Positions 1-11,082 of a stretch of DNA of 64,000 bases are shown here, in pieces. The stretch is from NCBI GenBank assembly GCA_963576735.1, contig OY755175.1, forward strand, positions 11,424,401 to 11,488,400, read 5' to 3'. Position numbers and translations under genes: made by a program. Under the pieces are notes generated by a model. The model made no database searches. It saw nothing but the letters and a program-made list of their open reading frames with translations, and was not told the DNA's origin. Every line of letters begins with the position of its first letter. Within the stretch, counting starts at the first letter, position 1. The stretch comes from Bedellia somnulentella. Its lineage: Eukaryota > Arthropoda > Insecta > Lepidoptera > Bedelliidae.

Positions 1-371
1 GAGGAAAGGAGCTCACAAAAATCCGATTGAAACTCGCGTCGCGGTGAGTCGTTTTGTTCTGAAGTTGAAACACTTTATTAAATAACATTGCAATAAGAAT
101 TATTTACCCGACCCAGGAGGATTCACTATGTTTCTCTCATGAATTTTTGATAGACTATGAGTTTGTTCTTATTACTTTTTTAATCAAAAGGGCCACATAC
201 TTCTCAAATTAATATATTATTGGGTGTGTTTATGTAACTAGCATTTTGGAATGAGTATATATCATCCACCTTAAAACAACGGTTATTAAAGTTTCCTTTG
301 AATTACATGTGTATAGATCTACTTACTAGGCTTGCCATATCGCCTTACTTGATTGAAATTAATCTTACTAT
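1..371. other. AT-rich DNA, nothing recognised
   Basis: Unique-looking AT-rich sequence with no coding frame, RNA gene or repeat that I can identify. Confidence 0.5.
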
Positions 372-468
372 ATATTTTTCACTATCTTTCATCCAACATT
401 TAAAAGTTGCTGAGGAATCGTGAGTTCTGAAGCTTTGGCTATCCCGTCTCGGGATTAAACTCGAATGA
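372..468 (+). repeat. SINE-B fragment, diverged 3' half
   Basis: Matches the SINE-B 3' half with many substitutions: a CTATCTTTCATCCAAC block, then AAAAGTTGCTGAGGAAT, then GCTTTGGCTATCCC and a CTCGGGATTAA end. The TATG tail is lost. It is an old copy. Confidence 0.55.
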
Positions 469-869
469 TGCAAAATTATTTTTTGTATTGTGTAAAGTCA
501 AATTATTTGTGTGTGGAAAAACACCTTGGTTTTCTACGAAGAGTTGTTTTAAATAAGAAATCTAATATGCTACTCTCTTGCAACTAATGTATGGTATGTT
601 TTCGTATTTGTATAAATTATCTTATGCAATTATATACAATAATAATCGGGATTAACCAACGAATATTTTAAATCACTTACTTATATATAATGTCTACAAA
701 CCGCGTGAGTTTAAAAATCTTATGGAAGTCGGGTGCGTTTGTTTCAGAATATACTAGAAAATACTTTTTTTGAGATTACGTCTTTTGACATTAGCATGGA
801 TTATGGTAAATTAAATTAAATTAATCGAGATAGGAGAAGTTGGTGAGGTCATTGAACGGCGAGGATCGC

Positions 870-1400
870 TAGGCGTCCTCACCGTGCTAAGTATAGCGCG
901 GCCACCCCGCGGGAGGCGGCGGTGGTGGATGGCGGTCCTAATAATAGGCTCCCCTCCAGCGCGCGGCGGCAGCGGCGGCGCCCGCACATGTATCGGCGAC
1001 GGCTCCCGCTCCGTGTTCCCTTCGTGTTTATTTTCGCCGTGGCCGTCTTGCCAGCCGGTTCCTGCTCCTCCTTACATAACACCGTCCGGACTGCAACCCC
1101 GCCGCTGCACTGAGCCGCGCGCCGCATGCAACTTGCAACTCCTGCGCCGTACGAGTAACCGATCCATAGCAGTGCTACACCGCCAAGCTATTTCGAGAAA
1201 ATACAAATTTGGAATTGATGGCACTCGCGGACCACGAACGATCTCCTCCGGGCGATTCCAATTTTAGAGCTGATCTGCGCGTGCGCACGCGGCGGCGTGG
1301 ACTCGCCAGTGTTGCGTGAGCAGTCATCACATTGCGTCGTCCGCCGCCCCCGCGCTGCAGCGCATGTCCTTGCCCAGCGATCACTGTCGTGGCCATTCAA
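870..1400. promoter_or_regulatory. GC/CpG-rich island upstream of mir-1 (candidate promoter or 5' exon of pri-mir-1)
   Basis: About 500 bp of markedly higher GC and CpG content inside AT-rich DNA, ending about 150 bp before the mir-1 hairpin. Dense CG-containing runs lie at 895-1120 and 1270-1380. Frames of 60-127 codons cross it on both strands, but none resembles a known protein and they look like products of GC-rich composition. The placement fits a promoter or first exon of the mir-1 primary transcript. No TATA box or initiator was convincing, so the regulatory role is inferred. Confidence 0.4.
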
Positions 1401-1544
1401 ACCACTATACCTATCCGTATATTCACATTCATACATTTATGGAATTTATTGAAACGATACGAACTGTAAAAACATTGAACTTTCAAGGTGACGCGAACGC
1501 GAACTTTCAAGATGAAAACTTGGAAAATCACCGAGAAGAGAAAA

Positions 1545-1630
1545 GCCTTGCGTGAGTTCCGTGCTTCCTTACTTCCCATAGTGCTTATAAATCGTATGGA
1601 ATGTAAAGAAGTATGGAGCTGCGCGGGTGA
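1545..1630 (+). ncRNA. mir-1: mir-1 microRNA precursor
   Basis: The 3' arm at 1597-1618 starts TGGAATGTAAAGAAGTATGG and is identical over 22 nt to animal miR-1. The 5' arm at 1559-1580 (CCGTGCTTCCTTACTTCCCA...) pairs with it and resembles the insect miR-1 star strand. A loop of about 16 nt (1581-1596) separates the arms, and a lower stem continues outward (GCGTGAG against CTGCGCG). miR-1 is known as the ancient muscle microRNA, loaded into Argonaute to repress mRNAs during muscle differentiation, and is usually driven by Mef2, Twist or SRF-type factors. Here it sits just after a GC-rich island and lies on the same strand as mir-133, 24 kb downstream. No intron or exon boundary of a host gene can be seen around it. 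Identity is very secure. The exact ends of the precursor are estimated from pairing. Confidence 0.97.
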
Positions 1631-1644
1631 ATCTGCAGATCCCA

Positions 1645-4095
1645 CCCTGGATTATATTACTTTGCAAGATTTGTGTGGTGTGTGGTGATGAGAGGCAAAT
1701 TCATTTGTTATATATTGTGTTGCAAATTCTAGTGTCATCAGTAAGTGATAGGACGAGATATTTTTTCTATGCTTGAAAAAAGTAAATGCATATTAAACGA
1801 GACACAAAGAGTAAAGCACTAATCTTCTTTTCCTAGAAGGAGTTATCGTGCCTTGCCATCTGGCATGTGTAGAGTTGTGTTTGACGAAGGCAATATAAAT
1901 AAACGCGAGGCGAGAGTGAAGTCGATACTCCCCGAGAGCAACGCCTTATACCGAAATTATAATTAGATGTCGTCCTAAAGTGGTTGCTAGTAGTAGATCT
2001 AATACCCCAAAGATAACATAATGAGCTGATTAGGGTGTAATACTATCATTCTACATCATTTCCAAATTAAATTAACAATATAATTATTTATTACAACACC
2101 CGAAAATCATACTTAATGTCACGCCTATCGCCTATATATCACTTTTTAACATTGTCGTTAGGTTTAGTACGATCCGGTATAATCATGTTGCAAATAAAAT
2201 TTGGAATTTTAGAAAAAGCTTCTAGTCTTCTACTTCTATTTTAAAGAACACGTCATACATTATTAGCCCGCTTATTGGAGTTCTTACTTAAATTTTAATA
2301 AATCCACTAAATTATGTACATTTTAAATCTATTTGCTAACAGATGTAAATAGCAAGAAAAATAATCAATCACTGTAATATGATATCTATAATATCCAAAT
2401 TATGATTTTCTTTATTGCGTTTTTATAATATACTAGTTATCATTCGTATTTAATCGTAATATTAATCGAATTATGACAAATATTCCTGTGAAAATTTGCA
2501 AAAAAATTAGTTCAACAACTTGGACGTTACTTCTTGAACTTGTAAATACTAAATAGCGTCAGTTATTCCGTTCAAAATATGGTAAGAACAAAGTTTTTGT
2601 TCATTCCTTTTTCATGAAACTTTTCTAATGAAACAATACATACCAAGAACATATTAATAGTATAGTTATTGTTTTATCTTATAAAATAGTGACTAAGACC
2701 TAGTTGATAAAACGGAATCGTGGTTTTGTGATAAACAGCTTAAATACAAGAGTGTTGAATAATTTATCATTTGGTTTGAAGGCAAGCAAAAAAAAGAGAA
2801 ACAAAAAGTGGTCGGTGTCGGTCGGGCGGCGGTCCCGGGCGCGCCTGCGCACCATCTGGACCGTACTGCATCACATTACACCGACGAGAGCATCTTAACT
2901 TCGTAACCGTCATTACTTATTTTATGTCTTTTAACTTTTAATATTACTAGGAGGTAAATAATGCTGTTTCTCAGATACACATCGAGGAAAGTGGAAGAGC
3001 AAGGCATGCCAGCACGCCTCGGTTTTGGATGAATGGAGTGGCGGAGTGCGAGGAGGCGGGAGGGCTGCAGCAGGAGCCGTGACGCGCGTGACCGATCACA
3101 ATGTCTACAGTTTATTATTTGGGAGGGCACCATACCTCGCTCCACAGCACACAGACTCTACTGTTGCTGCCTTTTATTACTTGCGAAATAAAGGTAAAAG
3201 TTGAACAGAAAGTTACTTCCTTATTATCAATCGATGGTGCCCTTTCTTTATAACCAATGCCGTGACCAAGTAAGAATTATAAATAAGTAATGGCAGTAAG
3301 CGTACTCATTTAAGCATATTTTATATGAACAATACAATATTAAATTGCTTTGCCATTGTTCTACTTACAATCTTTATTATGTTAGTGGTAAACGTGCAAA
3401 GTGACACAGCTGTAGTCATTGAACTAAAATAATAGTTGAATGGCTATAGTGGCGTAGGGTGTAGGACAGCAGCGATCCTCGGCCGACCCTAGCCCTGCTT
3501 CCATCCAGCACCCCTAATAGTGGCCGCGCTTTTGACTATCATACAAAAGATTTCTATGAGAAAGGGATCTTGACGTACCAGTTTGTTCGGAAGGTTTAAC
3601 TCTTAGAAATTTCTTTATGCCAACAACGATTATAATTTATTCGTGCATTCGATTGCATATAACGAGTATTCTCAACAAAGAAGTTTGAACTACGACAGGG
3701 ATGTAATGAATGCTAGACAAAGGACGTTTTATAGTAGCGTTACTTGTCGTGTGGAACTTGCTTGAGTTTTTTTTGGCCTTATTAAGTATGCATGGATGCA
3801 ATAACAATGCAATGGGTCGAACTCTATTCCAAGGCATAGTGCACACCGACAGATAGAGACGATTTCAAAGGGGAACAATATTCAACTATGTTTGTAATAA
3901 AACGGGTAGCTTATCATTGATTATACTGTATAAAGATGGATCCCTATATTTTCCACAATCGTAAGTCAGTTTATCATAATAAAACTATTTTATATACAAA
4001 ATAGAGTTTTATCTTCTTCACTATAATAAAAAAACAATAAAATAATGAAATCATTCAGACTTGTATAGGAAGGAAACATACAACATTTCTGAGAC
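1645..4095. other. AT-rich intergenic or intronic DNA downstream of mir-1
   Basis: No repeat family or gene recognised. Small GC-rich patches stand out at about 2810-2862 and 3020-3085. They carry no credible coding frame and could be regulatory. The sequence could belong to the mir-1 primary transcript. Confidence 0.45.
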
Positions 4096-4099
4096 TAAG

Positions 4100-4290
4100 T
4101 AATCTTTCTAAAGCTATCCGCTTTAAGTGGTTAGACCGAGCTCGTAACCATTTTGTCTTTTTTTTTATTGTTATTTAATTAGTTCTTCTTTTTTAACTTC
4201 TTTTCACTGTATTATTGTATATATATTTTTGCTGTATGTGTAAAAAGACAAATAAAATCTTTTTATTTTATTTATTTTAATCTGATACGT
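4100..4290 (+). repeat. Possible LINE 3'-end remnant with A/T-rich tail
   Basis: A block with GCTATCCGCTTTAAGTGG, then T-rich sequence, then GACAAATAAAATC and a tail of TTTTATTTTA units. The layout resembles the untranslated 3' ends of insect LINEs. No reverse-transcriptase frame is attached, and the family is not identified. Confidence 0.25.
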
Positions 4291-5475
4291 AGAATTTAAA
4301 AAAAGATAAAAGAATGAAACACAATGAAAAGACAAAGATAAAAATTATCTGTAAAAAACATTTATTGCATATTGCTAAAAGGGTGTAGTCTCAGGCACAT
4401 AGATCGTTCCGAGACACGCTGGTTTTCAGCCGACACCACCAGATTTAAATAAAAAATAATATATTAAAATAACGTACACACTTTTAATTTATAAGTAACA
4501 AAACTTCAAAAACTATTCATAATAAAAACACTCATTAAGCACATATCAGTGAATAAATATAGTAAAAATACAAAAATTTATACATAATATGATATGATAC
4601 GTATAGAATTTTATAGGTGTAATTTACAATTCAATATCATCTGATATTAAATCTTCTTTTGCAGCTGTTCCTAACAACACAATTAAATTTATATGAGTGC
4701 TGGGTTATTCTTCCATTTCAAGAAACAAATGTATGGTGTTAATGAACTAAACGTAATGTTTAAAATATCAGCATGATGAAAATATTTTAGGAACGTTAAT
4801 CAAACTGATATATAACCTATTTTTTTCATCTAAGATCAAGCATCTTCCGTCAGATTCAAATATTGGCAACATTCCAAATGTCTGCTAACACATAACCCTA
4901 TTTTTAGGCATCAAATTTTAAATATACTTATATAAAATCTTGAACCAACGATTGATAAATTTGTTGTAAAAGCTTTAAAGAGTCAAGGGGCACTAAATTT
5001 TTAGGTAGAGAATATATATTATTTAAAAACGATTATTGGTTTACTTTTTATATGTATGTAAACGCACCAGAGTCAAAGTGTATCGTGTTATTTTTTATGA
5101 AGTGTAATCAAAATGTTGTGTTATGATATGATAGACAAAATGAAAAGAAGTGCTCCATATTATTACATATAACAATAATACTAATTGGTTTGTATGTCTC
5201 CATTATCACTTTGATTATTTTCAATTAGTTCCATTGCTTAAAGCAGTAATAGGCTAGAGAACGTAGTTTCATATATATGTATTTATGTAATAAGTTTTGT
5301 GTTGAGTATACTGTAAGGGAATATGTCACTACTAAAACACTTAGTTGTGTTATAATGTAGACTGGTCTAAATCCAAAAAACAACCGATACAGTACGTTAT
5401 AATGTAACAGAATATAATATAATGAAGATATGCATTAAAGTAAGCAGAAGTTAAACAAAATGAGTAATTAAGAGC
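4291..5475. other. Very AT-rich stretch, nothing recognised
   Basis: No coding frame, RNA hairpin or known repeat visible. Confidence 0.5.
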
Positions 5476-5582
5476 ATGTGTGCCGGCGGTGGTGGACGAA
5501 GCCATCAGTAATGCGCCGCCTGGCCTGCCCCTGGCAACCCGTTCGGAACATCCCGCGCGGCTATTCATCGCTGCCCAGAATT
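5476..5582 (+). other. Short GC-rich, coding-like patch
   Basis: An isolated patch of about 105 bp of high GC inside AT-rich DNA. One + strand frame reads PAVVDEAISNAPPGLPLATR and runs on for about 17 further residues before a stop at about 5587. Composition and frame look exon-like, but no GT donor follows in frame and I do not recognise the peptide. It may be a conserved non-coding patch, an exon decayed at its edges, or chance. Confidence 0.2.
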
Positions 5583-5728
5583 ATCTTCTCAAATAACAAC
5601 AACCCTAGCCAATATATTAAACATAATTGCCTGCCACTCTCTTTTTTTGATACATTTACAAAACAAAAACGATTTAACGACGGAAAAGTTGTTTCGTTGT
5701 ATTAAAATTGTTTTGGATATTAATATAT

Positions 5729-5899
5729 AACATAACATAACATAACATAAACGTTCACGCCGTTTATCCCCGAAGGGGTTGGCAGAGGTACCAATACTTC
5801 TAAACTCACATGGCAAGCGCCATCTAGTTTCCAGAGAAGGTACCCACGTTTTGCTTAGACAGTGTACTCACGTGATAGGGGGCAGGCCAGGCAGGTTTG
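5729..5899 (-). mobile_element. SINE-A, 5'-truncated, with target duplication
   Basis: On the minus strand this is the 3' part of SINE-A, ending in repeated TTATG (AACATA repeats on the + strand). The tRNA head is missing. An 11-bp direct repeat TATTAATATAT flanks it at 5718-5728 and 5900-5910. That shows 5'-truncated insertion by target-primed reverse transcription. Confidence 0.9.
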
Positions 5900-6126
5900 T
5901 ATTAATATATCAAAAAACTAAATAAAATTACATAAGATTTTGAGTTTTGAAGTGACTAAACTTCAACATATGATTACTAAGATTTACAAATTAGTCAGGA
6001 TGCGGGCTTTGAATTTAAAGAGAGCTGAAGTCTGCAGGGTTTTTCTTTTATTTTATGTTTAAACTTAATGTCACAAATTTACAATAATGTTCCTTTAAAC
6101 CTCAGTCAAACATACCACATAATATT

Positions 6127-6345
6127 CATACATATTCTCACACCGTTAGTTTCCATTAGGGTAGGCAGAGAATATCGATTGCCAATTTGTACGATCCTGG
6201 CAAACCTCTCTAGCGTCATTCACATCCATCAATCTTTTCATACATGCTCTTTTATTCTTCATATTTCGGACACCTGCCTTTTTGAGTACATTTTCTATTT
6301 GATCCAAATGTGTCCTCCGAGGTCGTTCTCTACTATATGGAAAAA
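6127..6345 (-). mobile_element. RTE-clade LINE, 3'-terminal fragment
   Basis: The reverse complement matches the last ~210 bp of the intact RTE at 28043-29989: the segment for GRPRRTHLD...KAGVRSMKNKRACMKRL...WRSI and the terminal GGCGTGAG. It carries substitutions and small indels, so no long frame survives. Confidence 0.9.
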
Positions 6346-6444
6346 TATTCTAAGTTATACGATGAGTTTGTTGTATGTTATGACTTGTTAACAAACATGA
6401 TGCCCAAGCGCAACGGGTAAAGTAAAAACATTTATAAAAAAAAA

Positions 6445-6689
6445 CTGTGTTTTGGTGCCGGCTTAAAACAGTATAATCCTACTGCTTCTTGCGGATGCAA
6501 TAAGAGACAAATAAGGGCATGGGACGTTTTAACTAATTGTTGGGGATGTGGCTGGTGATGCATAACCAACGATTCATTTTCACCCCAACCTTTTTCCAAT
6601 CATCTTCCAAAAGATGCTTGGGAATTTATATTTGGGGTTCAGGCTACCCGTTAAGGGGCTGATAGCCGTGAGTTTCTTTATTATGTATG
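6445..6689 (+). mobile_element. SINE-B, full-length but diverged
   Basis: Recognisable from its 5' end (GTGCCGGCTTAAAACAGTA) through the GATGTGGCTGGTGA block to GATAGCCGTGAG and a decayed TATG tail. The foldback transposon at 6690-8431 begins exactly in this tail. Confidence 0.75.
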
Positions 6690-7301
6690 TGTCGCAGGAA
6701 AATCGTCAAACTCGTTTACTTATAAGTTTCCTAGGAAACTTGTAAGTTGACGGAAATCCGTCAAACAGCATGCGAATTTACATCTTACCTGATAGGTTTT
6801 AGGAAACTTGTAAAATAACGAACTCACCTCAGGAAAATTGTAAGTGGGGATCATTTTTGACAAGTTTCCTAGTTTTGAATTTATAATTTAGGAAATTTGT
6901 AAGCCTCCTAATGGCTGCTAGTGAAATTGTTAATAGAACCAGTTACTTATGATGATTGGTTAAGAAGTGAGTTGAGTAAAGAAAACAGCATGAATTTAAA
7001 GTAATGACAATGTTTTGATATTTTCAAATATAAATGAGGAACTGGACTAAGAAGGGTTTCCTGGCCGTTAGTCTTATGTAATAATAAAAGAAAAAAACAA
7101 ATAATTTATTACGATGACGGATTTTTACACTAGTTTCCATTCGTTAATCAACCAACCTTCTGACTTGCTTTTCATACACTCACATTACAATAGCGAATTA
7201 CTGCTAATATCACTTAAAAAGCCTTTGGTTTCCTCTTAGGACAACCGCGGGATAAAATATTATGAATGCAGTAAATTTGTTAGAATTTAAAATCTTACAA
7301 G

Positions 7302-7516
7302 CATCGGTTAAGAATAGCACTAACATATTTCTGGCGGTAACCTATAACAATGGATGTCATTGGAGGCGATGCGGTTGGAGACCTATCGCCAATAATGTTT
7401 ACATTACAATACAATCTTTTCCCCTTTAACTTCCAAAACTAGCTAAGAAATTTCTTATTCCGGCGGTCAGGTTACCCACCCTATCTAGGGATTTATTGTC
7501 GCAAGTATAGATATGT
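7302..7516 (+). mobile_element. SINE-B nested in the foldback element
   Basis: Diverged SINE-B: ATCGGTTAAGAATAGCACTA, then GGCGATGCGGTTGGAGACC, then CTATCTAGGGATTTATTGTC. SINE-A at 7517 interrupts its tail. The remaining ATGTATGTAT of the tail lies after that SINE-A at about 7891-7900. Confidence 0.75.
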
Positions 7517-7884
7517 GATCAACCGTGATAGCCCAGTGGGTAGAACACTCGGTTATCGTGCAAACGACTAGTGTTCAAATCCTGGGTCGGGCCTACACCA
7601 ATTTGTCTTTTCTAAAGACATATGTGTGGTTAATTTATCATGGTTGTTAACGGTGAGGGAAAACATCGTGAGGAAACCCACATGGCTGAGTTGTACTTAG
7701 TCATGTGACAGTGTATTCGTACAAAACGGCGATAGGCCTGCCCCCTATCACGTGAGTACACTGTCCATGCAAAACGTGGGTACTCTGAACACCAGGTGAC
7801 AAAGTCACGTGATGTTCAGAAGTATTAGTACCTCTGCCAACCCCTTCGGGGATATTGGGCGTGAACGTTTATGCTTATGCTTAT
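7517..7884 (+). mobile_element. SINE-A, full-length tRNA-derived SINE
   Basis: The tRNA-like head has an A box (TAGCCCAGTGGGTAGA) and a B box (GTTCAAATCC) at about 7530-7592. A body of about 280 bp follows and ends in GCTTATGCTTAT. An exact 11-bp target duplication TATAGATATGT lies at 7506-7516 and 7885-7895, giving 368 bp. RNA polymerase III would transcribe such an element, and a LINE reverse transcriptase would move it. The partner LINE is not identified here. Confidence 0.93.
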
Positions 7885-8431
7885 TATAGATATGTATGTA
7901 TCGGTATTAAAACGCTCTTTAAAAAAAAAGATCTAGAAGGTGTTCATACTATATAACAATAAAGTATCACGATATATACTCAAACAATTTATATTTAATA
8001 AATACTCTTAAAACTTTTTAGTTTTATGTCAGTAACAGCAAATTTATAGATTAGCATTAGTAAAGCAAGGAAAATATTAGTTTCGATTGTCGAGTTGAAA
8101 AGACGCGCGAATGCGTCACGTCACGTGACCGCCGCCAGCCAATCCGCATTCACTAACATCCCTCTCTTCGCGCCGTCAGCGCTGCATTGACAACTCTCCT
8201 GGCGGGATTCAGGAAATTTGTAAAGTTCCTAAAATACAGAATTTTAAACTCGGAAACTTGTCAAAAATGATCCCCACTTACAATTTTCCTGAGGTGAGTT
8301 CGTTATTTTACAAGTTTCCTAAAACCTATCAGGTAAGATGTAAATTCGTTTGCTGTTTGACAGATTTCCGTCAACTTACAAGTTTCCTAGGAAACTTATA
8401 AGTTAACGAGTTTGACGATTTTCCTGCGACA

Positions 8432-9275
8432 TATGTACTAAATAGGATTTCTCCTTTTCAAAATGACTAGCTGTATTTTCAGTTTACACCGTAAATCTTT
8501 TTTTTAATAGATGTTTTTCACCCGATGTGCAAAGTTCCCACTCTTTGTCCGAGTTATTTACCATCATAATAGAGAACAACAAGACACACCGTTTGGATAT
8601 ACTGCAAGGTGACTGGTTAACTCCAGGAAAATCACCAGGAGCCACAGGGGTGTGTGTGACTTTGGAGCTCAGAGAGGTTAAATACACAAATGCGTTTATA
8701 ATCAATTTTTATAATATAAGTTCATTTCCACGAAAATGGGTTTAATTTGGTGGTTTCCAAACTCTACAAAATCGGTATTTATGTTAGTAATATGACTTGC
8801 ATAACTTATATCTAAATGTTTATTTTAAGCTCTTTAAAATTATTCTAAAAGATCCACCGGAATTATATAAACTTTAATATATTCTGTATATATCTTTGCG
8901 TAATGTAAATATATATATTGTTGGATGTTGAATCACTTTAAATTGAATGCAATATAACTCGTGCATTTATTTCGAATTTATTGCTTTCGTTTTACCTGAC
9001 GTGATTGTGAGCATTGCGCATTAAGCTATTTATGGAAGCGATGCACACAGGTCCCGCTGTAGGTAAAAAGTCCAAAATATTGACAATGAGATACACCCAC
9101 TTTAAGTTTACCATCATACTCACAAATTACCAAACAATGATGAAATATAATTATTTTACCCGTAATTCTATTTTTTCATCTTTAAATTGTCATCGAAAGT
9201 GAACACATTAGTCGTTCGCAGCAGTTTGATTTATTTGGCAGGGAAAATTTGAGAAAACTTTTCTGATTATATTTC
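8432..9275. other. No recognised feature
   Basis: Mostly AT-rich. A stretch of about 200 bp at 8500-8700 is more complex (72-codon frames on both strands) but matches nothing I know. Confidence 0.45.
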
Positions 9276-9278
9276 AAA

Positions 9279-9446
9279 ATACATACATACATACATATAC
9301 TCACGGCTATAAATCCCTAGAAGGGGTAGCCAGAGCTAAGGAATTAGAAATTCCTCAGCCACTTTTGGAAATGTGAGTGGGGAAAAGATGGTAAAAATAA
9401 AGGTTGTTGGTGATGGGTCTCCAACCGCAACGCCAAAATCTATTGC
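9279..9446 (-). mobile_element. SINE-B, 5'-truncated
   Basis: On the minus strand it runs from CAACCGCAACGCC back through TTCCTCAGCCACTTTTGG to CTCACGGCTATAAATCCCTA and a CATA-repeat tail at 9279-9297. It is close to the SINE-B consensus, so fairly recent. The sequence CAAAAT lies just outside the tail and also at the 5' boundary, a possible short target duplication. Confidence 0.88.
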
Positions 9447-9661
9447 AGATATTGACACAAAAATGATAGTTATTAAAGATGTATGTTATTGATATTTTAT
9501 GCATTTTGACACCATTTTATTATAATTCTATATCTTATTTGTATGCTACGCAACACATACGTTCGAAATCTAAATTAGGCGTGAATGTTTGGATTTAACT
9601 TAAGTTTTAAGTATGCAGCCACTCACAGCTACTGATGATTTATATACCAAATTAGAGTATA

Positions 9662-9826
9662 GACTATTTACAACCGATTTCTGAATTGAGTATTCCAGCT
9701 GAGAACAACTTATGTATCGTTCTGTCGCATTGAAATCTTAACAACTGAATGAGACAAAACGATACTTAAGTCGCTCTCAGCTTGTATACTCAATTCAGAA
9801 ATTGGGCGTTAGTTTTATAAACAGTC
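9662..9826. repeat. Hairpin element (MITE-like), ~60-70-bp arms
   Basis: The left arm (CGATTTCTGAATTGAGTATT then CCAGCTGAGAACAACTTATG) is the reverse complement of the right arm with few mismatches. A spacer of about 35 bp separates them, and the outer ends GACTATTTA and TAAACAGTC also pair. It codes for nothing. It could be a small MITE or a decayed foldback; the transcript would form a long hairpin. Confidence 0.75.
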
Positions 9827-9829
9827 ACT

Positions 9830-10780
9830 TGCTGTGGATATTTGCGGCTGCCAATTTTATAAGGGTTCTACGATATTATCAAAACCGGTTGCAAAAAACC
9901 TGAATATCACTATTATGTTTTTTTTTCGTTCGGTACAGGTTCTAATTACAGAATTAGTTTTACTAGTAATAAGATTTTTGATTTTAGACTAGTTTTAATG
10001 GATTGACTACAAAAAGAGCTTGCTCAATTGTCGATTCTAATCAGGAGCCTTAGGAAGTTACCTAAAAAGAAAATATCTTCCTTATATCTGTCTCTTATCA
10101 ATTTGTTGCATGCTTATTATTTTTTTGTAATATTTACAATGGGGTGGGAGAAGATATTATGAAAATGAACTAAAATCATCACATAATCATATAAAAAAAT
10201 TTGTATGTATGTAATAAATGTGTAAATATTGTATTTTATTTTAGCAAACAACAATATTTAAGTCGTTCAAAGTCTTTTAAACCTCCAGGTAGCATAAGCA
10301 CAATATTAGAATCAATCAGCTACTTATTACCGCCTCTCTTTGAACGCGGGACCCGTGTGCGATGCCCTAAAGTAATATATTAGAATAAAAACGAGTAGAA
10401 CTTAATATATATGAATAAAATATCACCACAAAATATTCATAACCTCTTCACGCGTTCTAGTTTTAAGAAATATTACGTAAAAAGCTTACCTGGAAAATCT
10501 TCACCAGACAGATACAGGTTTTAGTGAGTTATAAAATTTCCATTAGGCTCATAAAAAAAAGAAACGAATGGATATCGATCTCACTTTTATTATGTACGAG
10601 AATGTAGTAGCAGAATTTTATAAATATATAATATATTTAGATCTACCAAAATGGTTTAAAGCTTTTAGATTTCGAAAAACGGAGATGATTTTCACTAACG
10701 CCAAGCTTGAGAAATGATCGTAAATATTTAACGTAAGTGATAAGGTAGACTATTTGCACAATATCTTTAATAGTAATGTG
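9830..10780. other. No recognised feature
   Basis: AT-rich DNA without a gene or repeat match that I can support. Confidence 0.45.
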
Positions 10781-10782
10781 TA

Positions 10783-11036
10783 GCGGGGCTTTAGAATAAT
10801 ACTACCCTATTTCTTCCCGCGGGGGGCGAAAGAGACGTCTAAGAGTAAGGGGTGGGCGTTAATTGGTTAAGGAGATATTTTGAACCACGATATGGTAATG
10901 TCAGTAAAGGACGACCACGAAAGACCAAAAAAGAAAGGCTTCTTAAGTGATTTTTGGCTAGGGCCCTATATCCTGACGACATCCGCGAACAAAAAAGGGT
11001 TAGTGCTATTCTAAGGCTGCACTACACAGCTTAAAA
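10783..11036. repeat. Mosaic of SINE-B and RTE scraps in mirror order
   Basis: 10783-10860 is a SINE-B 5' part on the + strand (GGGGCTTTAGAATAATACTA). 10861-10936 is an RTE scrap on the + strand (GATATGGTAATGTCAGTAAA then GGACGACCACGAAAG). 10938-11036 is a SINE-B 5' part on the - strand ending GGGTTAGTGCTATTCTAAGG. All are diverged. Confidence 0.65.
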
Positions 11037-11082
11037 ATGTGTTATATATACATTCATTTGTACGTACAGATATAAGTACTTA

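Larger units (their letters stand above)
6690..8431. mobile_element. Foldback-type DNA transposon, ~205-bp terminal inverted repeats
   Basis: The two ends are near-perfect inverted copies: TGTCGCAGGAAAATCGTCAA at 6690 against its reverse complement ending at 8431. Each arm is about 205 bp (6690-6903 and about 8211-8431). The arms hold repeated AGGAAACTTGTAA-type motifs in both directions, including a palindrome around CCTAGG at about 6733. Flanking octamers TATGTATG and TATGTACT agree at 6 of 8 positions, so an imperfect 8-bp target duplication is possible. There is no transposase frame; the interior holds only nested SINE-B and SINE-A plus a GC-rich patch at 8095-8205. It is non-autonomous, superfamily unknown. 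Confidence 0.85.

Noticed and set aside
884..1267. 127-codon frame in the GC island as a gene
   Set aside because: Rich in R, P and S as expected from GC-rich DNA, with overlapping frames on both strands, no domain and no homologue recognised.
7527..7592. Possible tRNA gene on the + strand
   Set aside because: It is the head of SINE-A, repeated at 21853 and 60525 with target duplications around the whole element.
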